Positions 1 to 6,721 are shown, counted from the first letter of the stretch. The stretch is DNA of 7,849 nt from CAYOHR01 sp964512145 (GCA_964512145.1 CAZEIM010000067.1:1-7849); one strand, 5' to 3'. Notes: generated by a model not told the origin, from the sequence alone. Made by a program: numbers and translations.

Positions 1-1
1 C

Positions 2-646
2 ATTTGTCCCTAGTCCTAAAGCCCCATTAATGCCATTACCCAGAAGTTCCTTGGTGGCGGTGGTGAAGGCAATCAGCTGTCCATCAATATATATTTTTGC
101 TGAACCACTATTTCTTACACTTGCTTTTCCTTCATTATCAATAGTGAGTGAAGGAATATTTCTCAACGCATCTTCTGCGGTACCTCCTACTGACTGCAAA
201 TTTTTATCTACATTAAATACTTTTTTATCAATTTGCAGTTCCACTACTTCTTTTTCTGAAATAACTTCTGCTTCTTTGAGCAACTGTGCCGATACCGTTA
301 AAAATATTTTTCCAATATCCAAGTTGGTTTTATCTTTAGTAAATTCAATAATTTGTTCATGAGGCTCAAAACCCATAAAGTTTACCACTAATTTTAACTT
401 TTTTAGGGGAATTTTATCGATAGAAAAACGGCCGGTTTCGTTAGTAAGCGTTCCTTTAATTAAACTATCCGTTAAGGAATACAAAACAACTGAAGCATAA
501 GGTACTGATTCCTGATTATTTTTCTCTATAATCCATCCAGATAATTTTCCTGAATTTTGAGAAAAACCGATGGATGTTGAAAAAAATAAGAATAAGCCTA
601 AAAATAATTTCGAGATATTATGTTGAAATATTAAATGTACATACAT
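2..646 (-). CDS. TonB-dependent outer-membrane receptor, N-terminal part
   Basis: This is a partial gene: the frame stays open for 215 codons and runs off the left edge. I read it by reverse translation. Residues 1-30 form a signal peptide with hydrophobic core LFLGLFLFF and a likely cleavage after GFSQ. Residues about 33-115 form a carboxypeptidase-regulatory-like beta sandwich (VPYASVVLYS, then GTLTNETGRFSIDKIP, then VVNFMGFEP). Residues about 138-191 match the start of the receptor plug (KKVFNVDKNL, GGTAEDALRNIPSLTID, VRNSGSAKIYIDGQ). This order is typical of Bacteroidota TonB-dependent receptors of the outer-membrane beta-barrel type, which import large or scarce nutrients using the TonB system. 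The substrate cannot be told. The ATG at 646 is the first in frame, directly before the signal peptide, and has no Shine-Dalgarno sequence. Residues after about 192 fit the usual plug pattern less well, but that is where the sequence ends. Confidence 0.88.
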   Translation of the reverse strand, partial: MYVHLIFQHNISKLFLGLFLFFSTSIGFSQNSGKLSGWIIEKNNQESVPYASVVLYSLTDSLIKGTLTNETGRFSIDKIPLKKLKLVVNFMGFEPHEQIIEFTKDKTNLDIGKIFLTVSAQLLKEAEVISEKEVVELQIDKKVFNVDKNLQSVGGTAEDALRNIPSLTIDNEGKASVRNSGSAKIYIDGQLIAFTTATKELLGNGINGALGLGTN

Positions 647-650
647 TGAT

Positions 651-685
651 TAAAAGTAAATATAAAAGGTAAAATAATACACAAA
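651..685 (-). promoter_or_regulatory. Candidate promoter of the TonB-dependent receptor
   Basis: On the minus strand a TTTG (685-682) is followed after 23 bases by TACTTTTA (658-651), one mismatch from the Bacteroidota -7 box TAnnTTTG. An overlapping alternative, TATATTTA (664-657), lies 17 bases from the same TTTG. The first box ends four bases before the receptor ATG, so the transcript would have almost no leader. The region is AT-rich, so chance matches are likely and the call is weak. Confidence 0.33.
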
Positions 686-706
686 ACAATTTTTAATTAA
701 CAAAAT

Positions 707-1234
707 TTAGGGATTTATGGTATGTATAAACTTATAAAAAATAGGAAAACAAATTCTAAACCAAACGGTGAATTGATTAGGAAAAAGTTGCAATTGTTCA
801 AGAATTACATGCGTATTTGCGTATTTAAAATCCATCACTTCCTCTTGATTTATTAAAGGTTTTACGTCACAATACCCTATAAAAACATGATCAAATTCAT
901 GTTCCCAAAGATTTTCAGAAAATTGATGTTTGTAGGTAAAAGTAAAAGCTTCTTGTAATGCACAAGAAATACCCATTTCTTCTTTAAGTCTCCTTGTTGC
1001 GGCCATCAAAGAACTCTCATTAGGAAATGGATGGCTACAACATGTATTAGTCCATAATCCAGGGGAATGGTATTTGCCTAAAGATCGCTTTTGAAGTAAT
1101 AACTCTTGATTAGAGTTTAAAATAAATACTGAAACAGCACGATGCAATAATCCTGTAGCATGAGCATTTGATTTTGTTGTAAAACCAATTTCTTCGTCTA
1201 ATTCATTTACTAAAATTAACTGAGGGTCATCCAT
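707..1234 (-). CDS. idi: Isopentenyl-diphosphate delta-isomerase, type 1
   Basis: The enzyme interconverts isopentenyl diphosphate and dimethylallyl diphosphate, the two five-carbon units of isoprenoids, in the cytoplasm. The 175-residue length fits the bacterial type 1 (Nudix-fold) family. The active-site segment GLWTNTCCSHP places the catalytic cysteine at C66, the position of C67 in the E. coli enzyme. The usual metal ligands are present by position: H25, H31, H68, and E111 and E113 in WEHE. The Nudix-like helix RRLKEEMGI is at 81-89. It starts 20 bases after the stop of the unknown gene on the same strand and looks like the last gene of a panD-led operon. There is no Shine-Dalgarno sequence at the ATG. 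The isomerase is essential with the mevalonate pathway and optional with the MEP pathway; the window does not show which this organism uses. Confidence 0.95.
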   Translation of the reverse strand: MDDPQLILVNELDEEIGFTTKSNAHATGLLHRAVSVFILNSNQELLLQKRSLGKYHSPGLWTNTCCSHPFPNESSLMAATRRLKEEMGISCALQEAFTFTYKHQFSENLWEHEFDHVFIGYCDVKPLINQEEVMDFKYANTHVILEQLQLFPNQFTVWFRICFPIFYKFIHTINP

Positions 1235-1254
1235 AAATAATAAATTGGATGATT

Positions 1255-1800
1255 TTATTCGAAAATAATCTTATACTTTTTTAATACAACATCCCAATCC
1301 CATATAAATAAATCCATAATTTCATTCATTTTTTTTAAAATTACCGGGTTAGGGACTTTCATTTTCCTAAAATACTCATCTTGGCAATTATACAATTGAT
1401 ACTCATGAAAAATTGCTTTAGACATGGCATATTTTGTGTTTTTGGAAGGATGGTTTAATTTATAAAACAAATGATGCATTTGTTGTATTTTATTTTTCAA
1501 TTCCTCTTTTGTAATTCCCAAAGAACTGGAGATTTTAGATTGAATGGAATCTTGTAGTTTGATATGTTCTAAAGCGGTAAAATGTTTAGGTAAAGAATTC
1601 ATATTACCAGCTAACACAATAAATAAAAAAGCATCTACTTTAAAACTATCTACATTCGGTTTAACATCAAATTCAGACTCATTTTGTAATATTACCTTAA
1701 TTTCTTCAAAACCATCTTCCACCAATTTTAATAAGCCATTTACAAAGATATTGCTTAATGTATCGTCTGAAATTTTTTTCTTTGTAAATAAAGATAACAT
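1255..1800 (-). CDS. Unknown 181-residue helical protein between panD and idi
   Basis: I do not recognise a named family. The protein is 181 residues, rich in Lys, Ile, Leu and Phe, has no signal peptide or clear membrane segment, and is predicted by eye to be mostly alpha-helical and cytoplasmic. Features a family search could use are the N-terminal LSLFTKKKISDDTLSNIFV, a central FKVDAFLFIVLAGNM, a hydrophilic stretch GITKEELKNKIQQMHHLFYK around 95-114 and an aromatic C-terminus FIWDWDVVLKKY. The frame is open throughout and flanked tightly by real genes: ten bases separate it from the panD stop and 20 from the idi start, so it is very probably translated as the middle gene of that operon. 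Position alone does not define a function. The antisense frame at 1544-1819 is a shadow of this gene. Confidence 0.8.
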   Translation of the reverse strand: MLSLFTKKKISDDTLSNIFVNGLLKLVEDGFEEIKVILQNESEFDVKPNVDSFKVDAFLFIVLAGNMNSLPKHFTALEHIKLQDSIQSKISSSLGITKEELKNKIQQMHHLFYKLNHPSKNTKYAMSKAIFHEYQLYNCQDEYFRKMKVPNPVILKKMNEIMDLFIWDWDVVLKKYKIIFE

Positions 1801-1810
1801 AGTAGGGAAA

Positions 1811-2158
1811 TTATTTTAATTTATTTTTTTCGTTTGGAAAGACTAATAAAGGCTTATATTTTTTTGCCTCTTCAAAAGGCATTATAGCGTAAGAAATAAT
1901 AATAATAACATCTCCAACTTGTACTTGCCTTGCGGCAGGGCCATTTAAACAAATAACTCCGCTATTTTTTTTTCCTTTGATAACATAGGTTTCAAACCTT
2001 GCACCATTATTAATATTTAAAACTTGTACTTTTTCGTTTTCAATTAAATTAGCTTGTTTCATTAAAGCCTCATCAATTGTAACACTTCCAACATAATTTA
2101 AGTCTGCTTGAGTAACAACAGCCCTATGAATTTTAGATTTTAATACCTCTATTAACAT
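1811..2158 (-). CDS. panD: Aspartate 1-decarboxylase proenzyme
   Basis: PanD decarboxylates L-aspartate to beta-alanine, the precursor of pantothenate and coenzyme A. It is made as an inactive chain that cuts itself between G24 and S25, turning the serine into the pyruvoyl cofactor; the site YVGSVTID is intact here. Residues known to act in the E. coli enzyme are at the same numbers: K9, H11, Y22, R54, T57, Y58, and N72 in LNGPAAR. The length of 115 residues is close to the E. coli protein (about 126), with a shorter tail. It is the first gene of an apparent operon with the unknown gene and idi. No panC or panB is next to it. A candidate promoter sits directly against the ATG. Confidence 0.97.
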   Translation of the reverse strand: MLIEVLKSKIHRAVVTQADLNYVGSVTIDEALMKQANLIENEKVQVLNINNGARFETYVIKGKKNSGVICLNGPAARQVQVGDVIIIISYAIMPFEEAKKYKPLLVFPNEKNKLK

Positions 2159-2162
2159 GTTT

Positions 2163-2194
2163 CAAAAGTAGTATTTTAAATAGCGCATTTCAAA
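2163..2194 (-). promoter_or_regulatory. Candidate promoter of the panD operon, -7 box abutting the ATG
   Basis: Minus-strand TTTG (2194-2191), a 20-base spacer, then TACTTTTG (2170-2163) match in full the Bacteroidota consensus TTTG-N17-23-TAnnTTTG. Only four bases (AAAC) separate the -7 box from the panD ATG at 2158. If used, transcription would begin at or next to the A of the ATG, giving a leaderless mRNA. The full match at the right spacing makes this the best promoter in the window. Confidence 0.6.
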
Positions 2195-2199
2195 AAAAA

Positions 2200-2227
2200 T
2201 TGTTTCAAAAGAAAAAAAATATATTTT
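2200..2227 (+). promoter_or_regulatory. Candidate promoter of the prolyl oligopeptidase gene
   Basis: TTG (2200-2202), a 17-base spacer and TATATTTT (2220-2227, one mismatch from TAnnTTTG) would start a transcript near 2232, about 34 bases before the ATG at 2266. A second -7-like match, TATTTTTG at 2244-2251, is perfect but has no TTG at proper distance. The TTG here is the codon that would otherwise serve as the longer gene start, so this reading favours the downstream ATG. Confidence 0.38.
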
Positions 2228-2265
2228 CCAAAAAAATTAAGTTTATTTTTGAAAAAAATATAAAC

Positions 2266-4404
2266 ATGCGTATATCTATTTTCACTCAATTACTATTACT
2301 GATGTTCATAAATTCTTGTCAAGAAAAAAAACAAATTAATCCTAAAATAAACGTGCAGTACCCGTTAACGGATACCATTGAAAATTTAGAGAATTATCAT
2401 GGAACCATTATTCGAGATGTTTTTACTTGGCTTGAAAATGACACATCCGAACAAACCAAAGCATGGGTAAATGCACAAAACGAGGTCACTTTTTCATATT
2501 TAAATCAAATTCCATTTAGAGACGCATTAAAAAAACGTTTGGAACAACTTTGGAATTACCCAAAATATTCAGCTCCTGTAAAAGAAGGAAAGTTCTATTA
2601 TTTTTATAAAAATGATGGTTTACAAAACCAAAGTATATTATATAGACAAATCTCTTTAGATGGTGATGTGGAGGTTTTTTTAGACCCAAACACGTTAAAA
2701 GAAGATGGTACCACTGCTCTTGGAAGTTCAAGTTTTTCTAAAGACGGAAAATATTTTGCATATGCCGTAAACGATGCAGGATCAGACTGGCAAACTATAA
2801 AAATTAAAAATACCGAAACAAAAGAAGACTTAAAAGATGAGTTAAAATGGGCTAAATTTACCGGCATGGCATGGCATGGAAATGGTTTTTATTATAGTAG
2901 ATACGATATTCCTAAAGGAAGTCAATATTCAACTACAAACGAATATCATAAGATATATTACCATGCTTTAAATACTCCTCAATCTCAGGATAAATTAGTG
3001 TTTGAACAAAAAGATCATCCTAAAAGATATATGTTTGCTACTACATCCGAAGATGAAAACCTACTAATAATAAACGTTACTCAGGGTACTCATGGAGAAA
3101 TTATGCACATAAAAGACTTAACCAACCCAAATTCAAAATTTATTCAATTAAATAATGATTTTGAATATGATTACTCATTTATTGGAAACGAAGGAAAAAC
3201 TGTTTATGTTTTAACCAACTACTTAGCTCAAAATTATCGAATTGCTAAATTTAACATTGATAAACCGGAGTTGCAATATTGGGAGAATTTTATTGCTGAA
3301 GACCAAGAAAAAGTGTTGGTATCTGCATCTATTGTTGGAAGTGCATTTTTTGTAAAATACATGAAGGATGCATATAACAAAGTATTTAGGTATAATATGG
3401 ATGGTAGTAGTGAAGGAGAAATTGAATTACCAACCATTGGATCTGTAGGTGGATTTTCAGGAAAAAAATCAGATTCTCTTACCTTTTATACATTTACTTC
3501 ATTTACCTATCCATCTGTCATATACAAATACGATATATTGAAGAAAATAAGTACTTTACATAAAGAGTCTGAAGTAGATTTTAATTCTGAAGAGTATGAA
3601 ACCAAACAGGTATTTTACACTAGTAAAGACGGTACAAAAATCCCAATGTTTATAGTGCATAAAAAAGGACTTGTACTCGATGGAAATAATCCTACCTATT
3701 TATATAGTTATGGTGGCTTTAATATTAGTTTAAATCCCTCATTTAGTATAACCTTATTACCATGGCTTGAACAAGGTGGTGTTTATGCTATGCCTAATAT
3801 AAGAGGGGGTGGTGAATATGGTGAGCGATGGCATAAAGCAGGAATGTTGTTAAACAAACAAAATGTATTTGATGATTTTATAGCAGCTGCTGAATATTTA
3901 ATTCAAGAAAAATATACGTCTTCAGAAAAACTGGCTATTTCCGGTAGATCTAACGGAGGACTTTTGGTAGGGGCGTGTATGACTCAAAGACCTGATTTAT
4001 TTAAAGTAGCACTTCCGGGAGTTGGTGTATTAGATATGCTTAAATATCATAAATTTACAGTTGGCTGGGGTTGGGCGGTTGAATATGGTAGCAGCGATGA
4101 TGAAATGCATTTTAAAAATCTATTAAAATATTCACCATATCATAACGTTCGAAAAGGTGTAAATTACCCTGCTACCTTGGTTACAACTGCCGATCATGAC
4201 GATAGAGTAGTACCTGCTCACTCTTTTAAATTTATTTCAGAGTTGCAGAGAAAACACCAAGGGGATAATCCTGTATTAATTAGAATTGATGTAAATGCGG
4301 GGCATGGAGCTGGAAAACCTACCTCAAAAATTATTGAAGAATGGGCTGATATTTGGAGTTTTACATTATATAATTTAAACCAGCAATATACTCCTATCCC
4401 TTAA
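2266..4404 (+). CDS. Prolyl oligopeptidase family serine peptidase (S9A), lipoprotein
   Basis: The protein has 712 residues from the ATG at 2266. It begins with a lipoprotein signal, MRISIFTQLLLLMFINSC, with the lipidated cysteine at C18, so it should sit in a membrane facing the periplasm or outside. An N-terminal beta-propeller (about 90-430) gates the alpha/beta-hydrolase domain. The catalytic serine is S562 in GRSNGGLL, the aspartate is in DHDDRVVP (D645 by alignment) and the histidine is H680 in AGHGAGKPT; all three motifs are those of family S9A, which cuts peptides of modest length after proline. The length is typical. The frame can be extended upstream to a TTG at 2200, but that would put 22 Lys/Phe-rich residues before the signal peptide, so I reject it. 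The gene is divergent from panD, and its stop overlaps the end of the convergent sugar transferase gene. Confidence 0.95.
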   Translation: MRISIFTQLLLLMFINSCQEKKQINPKINVQYPLTDTIENLENYHGTIIRDVFTWLENDTSEQTKAWVNAQNEVTFSYLNQIPFRDALKKRLEQLWNYPKYSAPVKEGKFYYFYKNDGLQNQSILYRQISLDGDVEVFLDPNTLKEDGTTALGSSSFSKDGKYFAYAVNDAGSDWQTIKIKNTETKEDLKDELKWAKFTGMAWHGNGFYYSRYDIPKGSQYSTTNEYHKIYYHALNTPQSQDKLVFEQKDHPKRYMFATTSEDENLLIINVTQGTHGEIMHIKDLTNPNSKFIQLNNDFEYDYSFIGNEGKTVYVLTNYLAQNYRIAKFNIDKPELQYWENFIAEDQEKVLVSASIVGSAFFVKYMKDAYNKVFRYNMDGSSEGEIELPTIGSVGGFSGKKSDSLTFYTFTSFTYPSVIYKYDILKKISTLHKESEVDFNSEEYETKQVFYTSKDGTKIPMFIVHKKGLVLDGNNPTYLYSYGGFNISLNPSFSITLLPWLEQGGVYAMPNIRGGGEYGERWHKAGMLLNKQNVFDDFIAAAEYLIQEKYTSSEKLAISGRSNGGLLVGACMTQRPDLFKVALPGVGVLDMLKYHKFTVGWGWAVEYGSSDDEMHFKNLLKYSPYHNVRKGVNYPATLVTTADHDDRVVPAHSFKFISELQRKHQGDNPVLIRIDVNAGHGAGKPTSKIIEEWADIWSFTLYNLNQQYTPIP

Positions 4405-4999
4405 CTATCTTATATATAGTTAAAAATATAATTTTAAAATATTCTTTAACAGAATAGTTTTGAATATATTTCATATTTAATTGAATTTTATGTGGCATGA
4501 TATGATGTATATAGTACTCCTCAGGATTAGCTTGCTGAGCTAAAAGCTCATTTTCATTGGCATATTCAACAGATGCATAATCCGTTATGCCTGGTAAAAC
4601 AGTAAGAATATGCATCTGCTCTTTCGAATATAGATAAACATATTTTCGAACCTCCGGGCGTGGGCCAACTAAACTCATATGACCAAGTAAAACATTAAAT
4701 AGTTGAGGCAACTCATCCAATTTATACTTTCTTAAGTAATAACCCAGTGATGTAATTCTAGGGTCCCTCCCTCCTACTGTTATTAAACCCAATACATCCG
4801 ATTTAACATGCATTGTTCTAAACTTAATCAACTTAAAGTCTTTGTTGTTTTTACCAACCCTGGATTGAAAAAAGAAAACCGGACCTTTTGAATTAAATGG
4901 AATAGCTAAAATGACCATTATAAAAATGGGAAATAAAAGTACTATTCCAAAAATGGAAAATAAAACATCCAAAACTCGAAGAGATATTTTGGTAATCAT
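4394..4999 (-). CDS. Minimal bacterial sugar transferase (polyprenyl-phosphate phosphoglycosyl transferase)
   Basis: Such enzymes move a sugar phosphate from a nucleotide sugar onto undecaprenyl phosphate at the inner membrane, the first step of making O-antigen, capsule or glycan for protein glycosylation. The 201 residues carry the whole catalytic domain and no extra N-terminal transmembrane module, like PglC. Residues 9-34 form the membrane-inserted helix, with P24 at the place of the helix-breaking proline of PglC. Other family motifs are GPVFFFQSRVG (39-49), KFRTM (59-63), DPRIT (79-83), the catalytic Asp-Glu pair D95-E96 in KLDELPQL, and MSLVGPRPE (108-116). The start lies one base after the stop of the upstream gene (TAA-C-ATG), implying translational coupling. 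No glycosyltransferase or flippase gene is in view, so the sugar and final glycan are unknown. Confidence 0.93.
   Translation of the reverse strand: MITKISLRVLDVLFSIFGIVLLFPIFIMVILAIPFNSKGPVFFFQSRVGKNNKDFKLIKFRTMHVKSDVLGLITVGGRDPRITSLGYYLRKYKLDELPQLFNVLLGHMSLVGPRPEVRKYVYLYSKEQMHILTVLPGITDYASVEYANENELLAQQANPEEYYIHHIMPHKIQLNMKYIQNYSVKEYFKIIFLTIYKIVKG
4401..4423 (+). repeat. Perfect 8-bp inverted repeat at the convergent gene ends
   Basis: TTAACTAT (4401-4408) and ATAGTTAA (4416-4423) are perfect reverse complements around a 7-base loop. The left arm contains the stop codon of the peptidase gene, and the whole element lies within the last codons of the sugar transferase gene. It could form a hairpin that ends or stabilises the peptidase mRNA, but there is only one G-C pair and no following T run, so it is not a standard terminator. 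Confidence 0.3.
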
Positions 5000-5000
5000 G

Positions 5001-6416
5001 TTATTTTAACTGTAAAAATGTATGTTTTATCCATGTTAAATCTGCAATATCCGTTGTAATTTCAAAAAACTTCTTAGCATTTGTGATATATTTTCGATTA
5101 CCCATTTTAACTTTAAATAATATATTTAGTATTCGAGCAAAATTGATATATATTTTTTTCTTATAACCTGAAATATTTTTCTCTCTTCGTACAAACATAG
5201 TAAATGTATGTAAATGAGTATAAAAAAATTCCTCTTCCTCAGTCTCAAAAAAAACCTTAAGTGTAAGGGATTTTGAGCCTAAAGCATAATAAATATCGGT
5301 GTATTGAATATTAGAAAGATGCTTTAATGTATTTTTATAATCCTGTTCGTAAAAACTAATTCGTGCTAAATTAAATGCTACAGCAGTATTTTGAACAGAT
5401 TTTGGAAGCATCGTAGCGTATTGTTGAGTAAAATCTTTAACCCAGGAAATGTTCCCTAATCGCAAGGCTACGGTAGCGATATTTTTAAAATCCGACAGTA
5501 AAATCTCATGATTGTGTTGAAGTATTTTATGATTTAATTGTATTTCATATAAATAAAATAACTCCAATAAATATGATTCATTGCCTTTATTAGACATTTC
5601 AATACAAAAATTTTGTAAGCAAATAAACACGTCTTTTATTTCTTCAAGTTCAAAAAAATGAATGTATTGTAAAGCCAATTTTTTAGCATAATTATAATAT
5701 TCTGGCTTTTTTTCATGTAACAACAAGGTTAAATGTTTATATATATCTATATGTGGATTCTTTTTAAGATCGATATTCTCCGACAACGTCATCAAAACCG
5801 ATATGGATAATTCTATATTAGAAGAGGTCAATACATTTTTTCTTTTTTTTTCTTCAACGGGATATTTTAAACGTTGATACAAATAATGTTCGTCTATATT
5901 AGTGATTAAAGAATATAAGTTCGTATCAACTTTTAATGGGGTTTGCTTAATGGTATATAAGTATGTTTCCTCTTCAAGCATTAAGCGCTCAGCCGATTTA
6001 TTCAAGCTCATTTTTTTATCCTTGTTATACGATGTGCAGTATAACACTTGGTTCTCAAANNNNNNNNNNNNNNNNNGTAAATATGCTTTAAGCTTATACA
6101 ATTCAATATTGTTTTTTTTAAAATATTGATATACTAAGAACTTTTTAAATAATTTATGTACATCGCTAAACAATACTTTAAGATGATGTTTATTTATATT
6201 TTTAGTTTGTTTCGATAAACTCGAAATAATATAATGTACATTAAAATTTTCATGATTAAACAAAGGATAATAAGGTTTAATAACATCCCAAAAAGATATA
6301 TACAGGCTATTTTTATTAAAATACGGAGAATGCAAAAAATCTTCCCAATATTTTATCTCTGATTTATCTAATTTTTGAATATGTTGAATATAAATATTTT
6401 TATTAATTTCTACCAT
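5001..6416 (-). CDS. Unknown 471-residue helical-repeat protein, Bacteroidota type
   Basis: The function is unknown. The protein is largely alpha-helical, very rich in Lys, Tyr, Phe and Asn, and has no signal peptide or membrane segment, so it is probably cytoplasmic. The N-terminus has the pattern FLHSPYFNKNSLYISFW (27-43) followed by YYPLF, which I recall from hypothetical proteins of Saprospiria-like Bacteroidota. Residues about 310-430 resemble degenerate tetratricopeptide-type helices (LARISFYEQDYKNTLKHL, then an acidic FFETEEEEFF), which suggests protein binding. Residues 114-119 are unknown because of a run of N in the assembly; the frame is the same on both sides. The gene ends one base before the sugar transferase start, so the two are very likely one operon. 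The ATG at 6416 has no Shine-Dalgarno sequence, only A/T-rich bases. Confidence 0.82.
   Translation of the reverse strand: MVEINKNIYIQHIQKLDKSEIKYWEDFLHSPYFNKNSLYISFWDVIKPYYPLFNHENFNVHYIISSLSKQTKNINKHHLKVLFSDVHKLFKKFLVYQYFKKNNIELYKLKAYLXXXXXXFENQVLYCTSYNKDKKMSLNKSAERLMLEEETYLYTIKQTPLKVDTNLYSLITNIDEHYLYQRLKYPVEEKKRKNVLTSSNIELSISVLMTLSENIDLKKNPHIDIYKHLTLLLHEKKPEYYNYAKKLALQYIHFFELEEIKDVFICLQNFCIEMSNKGNESYLLELFYLYEIQLNHKILQHNHEILLSDFKNIATVALRLGNISWVKDFTQQYATMLPKSVQNTAVAFNLARISFYEQDYKNTLKHLSNIQYTDIYYALGSKSLTLKVFFETEEEEFFYTHLHTFTMFVRREKNISGYKKKIYINFARILNILFKVKMGNRKYITNAKKFFEITTDIADLTWIKHTFLQLK
6060..6076. other. Assembly gap of 17 undetermined bases
   Basis: Seventeen N bases interrupt the 471-residue gene. 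The same minus-strand frame is open for 113 codons before the gap and 352 codons after it, so a length of 17 (or one differing by a multiple of three) is consistent with an intact gene. The gap marks the window as scaffolded draft sequence. Confidence 0.99.
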
Positions 6417-6555
6417 AAATATTTTATTATATTGTTTTTCAATATTATATAAATTTAAATGTACATTTTTTTTCTACTAATTTAAAATATTGTGATTTTT
6501 TTTTGAAATGTCTATATTCATATTTGTAGTATCAAAATATGTATAATTATTAAAA

Positions 6556-6562
6556 AAGGAGG
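6556..6562 (+). promoter_or_regulatory. Strong Shine-Dalgarno sequence AAGGAGG
   Basis: AAGGAGG lies four bases before an ATG at 6567. It is the only strong Shine-Dalgarno sequence seen ahead of a gene start in this window; the other starts have A/T-rich leaders, as is usual in Bacteroidota. It is the main reason to take the following small ORF seriously. The spacing is a little short. Confidence 0.5.
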
Positions 6563-6566
6563 TTTA

Positions 6567-6710
6567 ATGAACTCAAGAAAAAAAATAAAAATGGAATTTC
6601 AAAAAACATTTAATCTTAACTTATCAAAAAAAACATTAAATAACTCTTTTACCAAAATCAACATTAATATTCAGTCCTGTAAATTAGATACATACTTATT
6701 TAAAAATTAA
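6567..6710 (+). CDS. Possible 47-residue small protein or leader peptide
   Basis: The ORF encodes 47 residues, beginning MNSRKKIKMEFQKTFNLNLS and ending in CKLDTYLFKN. It is basic and Asn/Lys-rich, with one cysteine (C38), no signal peptide and no membrane helix. The support is the AAGGAGG ahead of its ATG and its place: it ends 11 bases before the ATG of the secreted dockerin-like protein on the same strand. Against it, open frames of this size are common by chance in sequence this AT-rich, and the composition is near background. The stretch FNLNLSKKTLNNS faintly recalls the Lys/Leu/Asn-rich leaders of Bacteroidota peptide natural-product precursors, but there is no Gly-Gly cleavage site, no Ser/Thr/Cys-rich core and no modification enzyme in view. 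A translated leader controlling the next gene, or plain 5' untranslated sequence, are alternatives. Confidence 0.38.
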   Translation: MNSRKKIKMEFQKTFNLNLSKKTLNNSFTKININIQSCKLDTYLFKN

Positions 6711-6721
6711 ATCTCATACTT

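Noticed and set aside
2..74. Possible misjoin at the left edge, where the receptor plug departs from the usual pattern
   Set aside because: The frame stays open, and plug sequences vary in this region; too little sequence remains to judge.
30..362. 110-codon plus-strand open frame
   Set aside because: It is antisense to the TonB-dependent receptor, whose signal peptide, regulatory-like domain and plug motifs are clear on the minus strand.
1544..1819. 91-codon plus-strand open frame
   Set aside because: It is antisense to the unknown gene between panD and idi; its composition mirrors that gene and it lacks its own context.
2516..3437. Minus-strand open frames of 67 to 87 codons within the peptidase gene
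   Set aside because: They are shadows of a well-supported S9A peptidase frame and show no domain motifs.
5902..6129. 75-codon plus-strand open frame running through the N run
   Set aside because: It is antisense to the 471-residue gene and is kept open partly by undetermined bases.
6425..6449. Imperfect hairpin ATATTG-TTTTT-CAATAT in the divergent spacer
   Set aside because: The arms are nearly pure A/T, only six perfect pairs, and it lies upstream of both genes, so neither a terminator nor an operator can be supported.
6490..6526. Promoter for the small ORF (TTG at 6490 or TTTG at 6502 with CATATTTG at 6519)
   Set aside because: The spacings are 26 and 13 bases, outside 17-23, and the -7 box has a mismatch.
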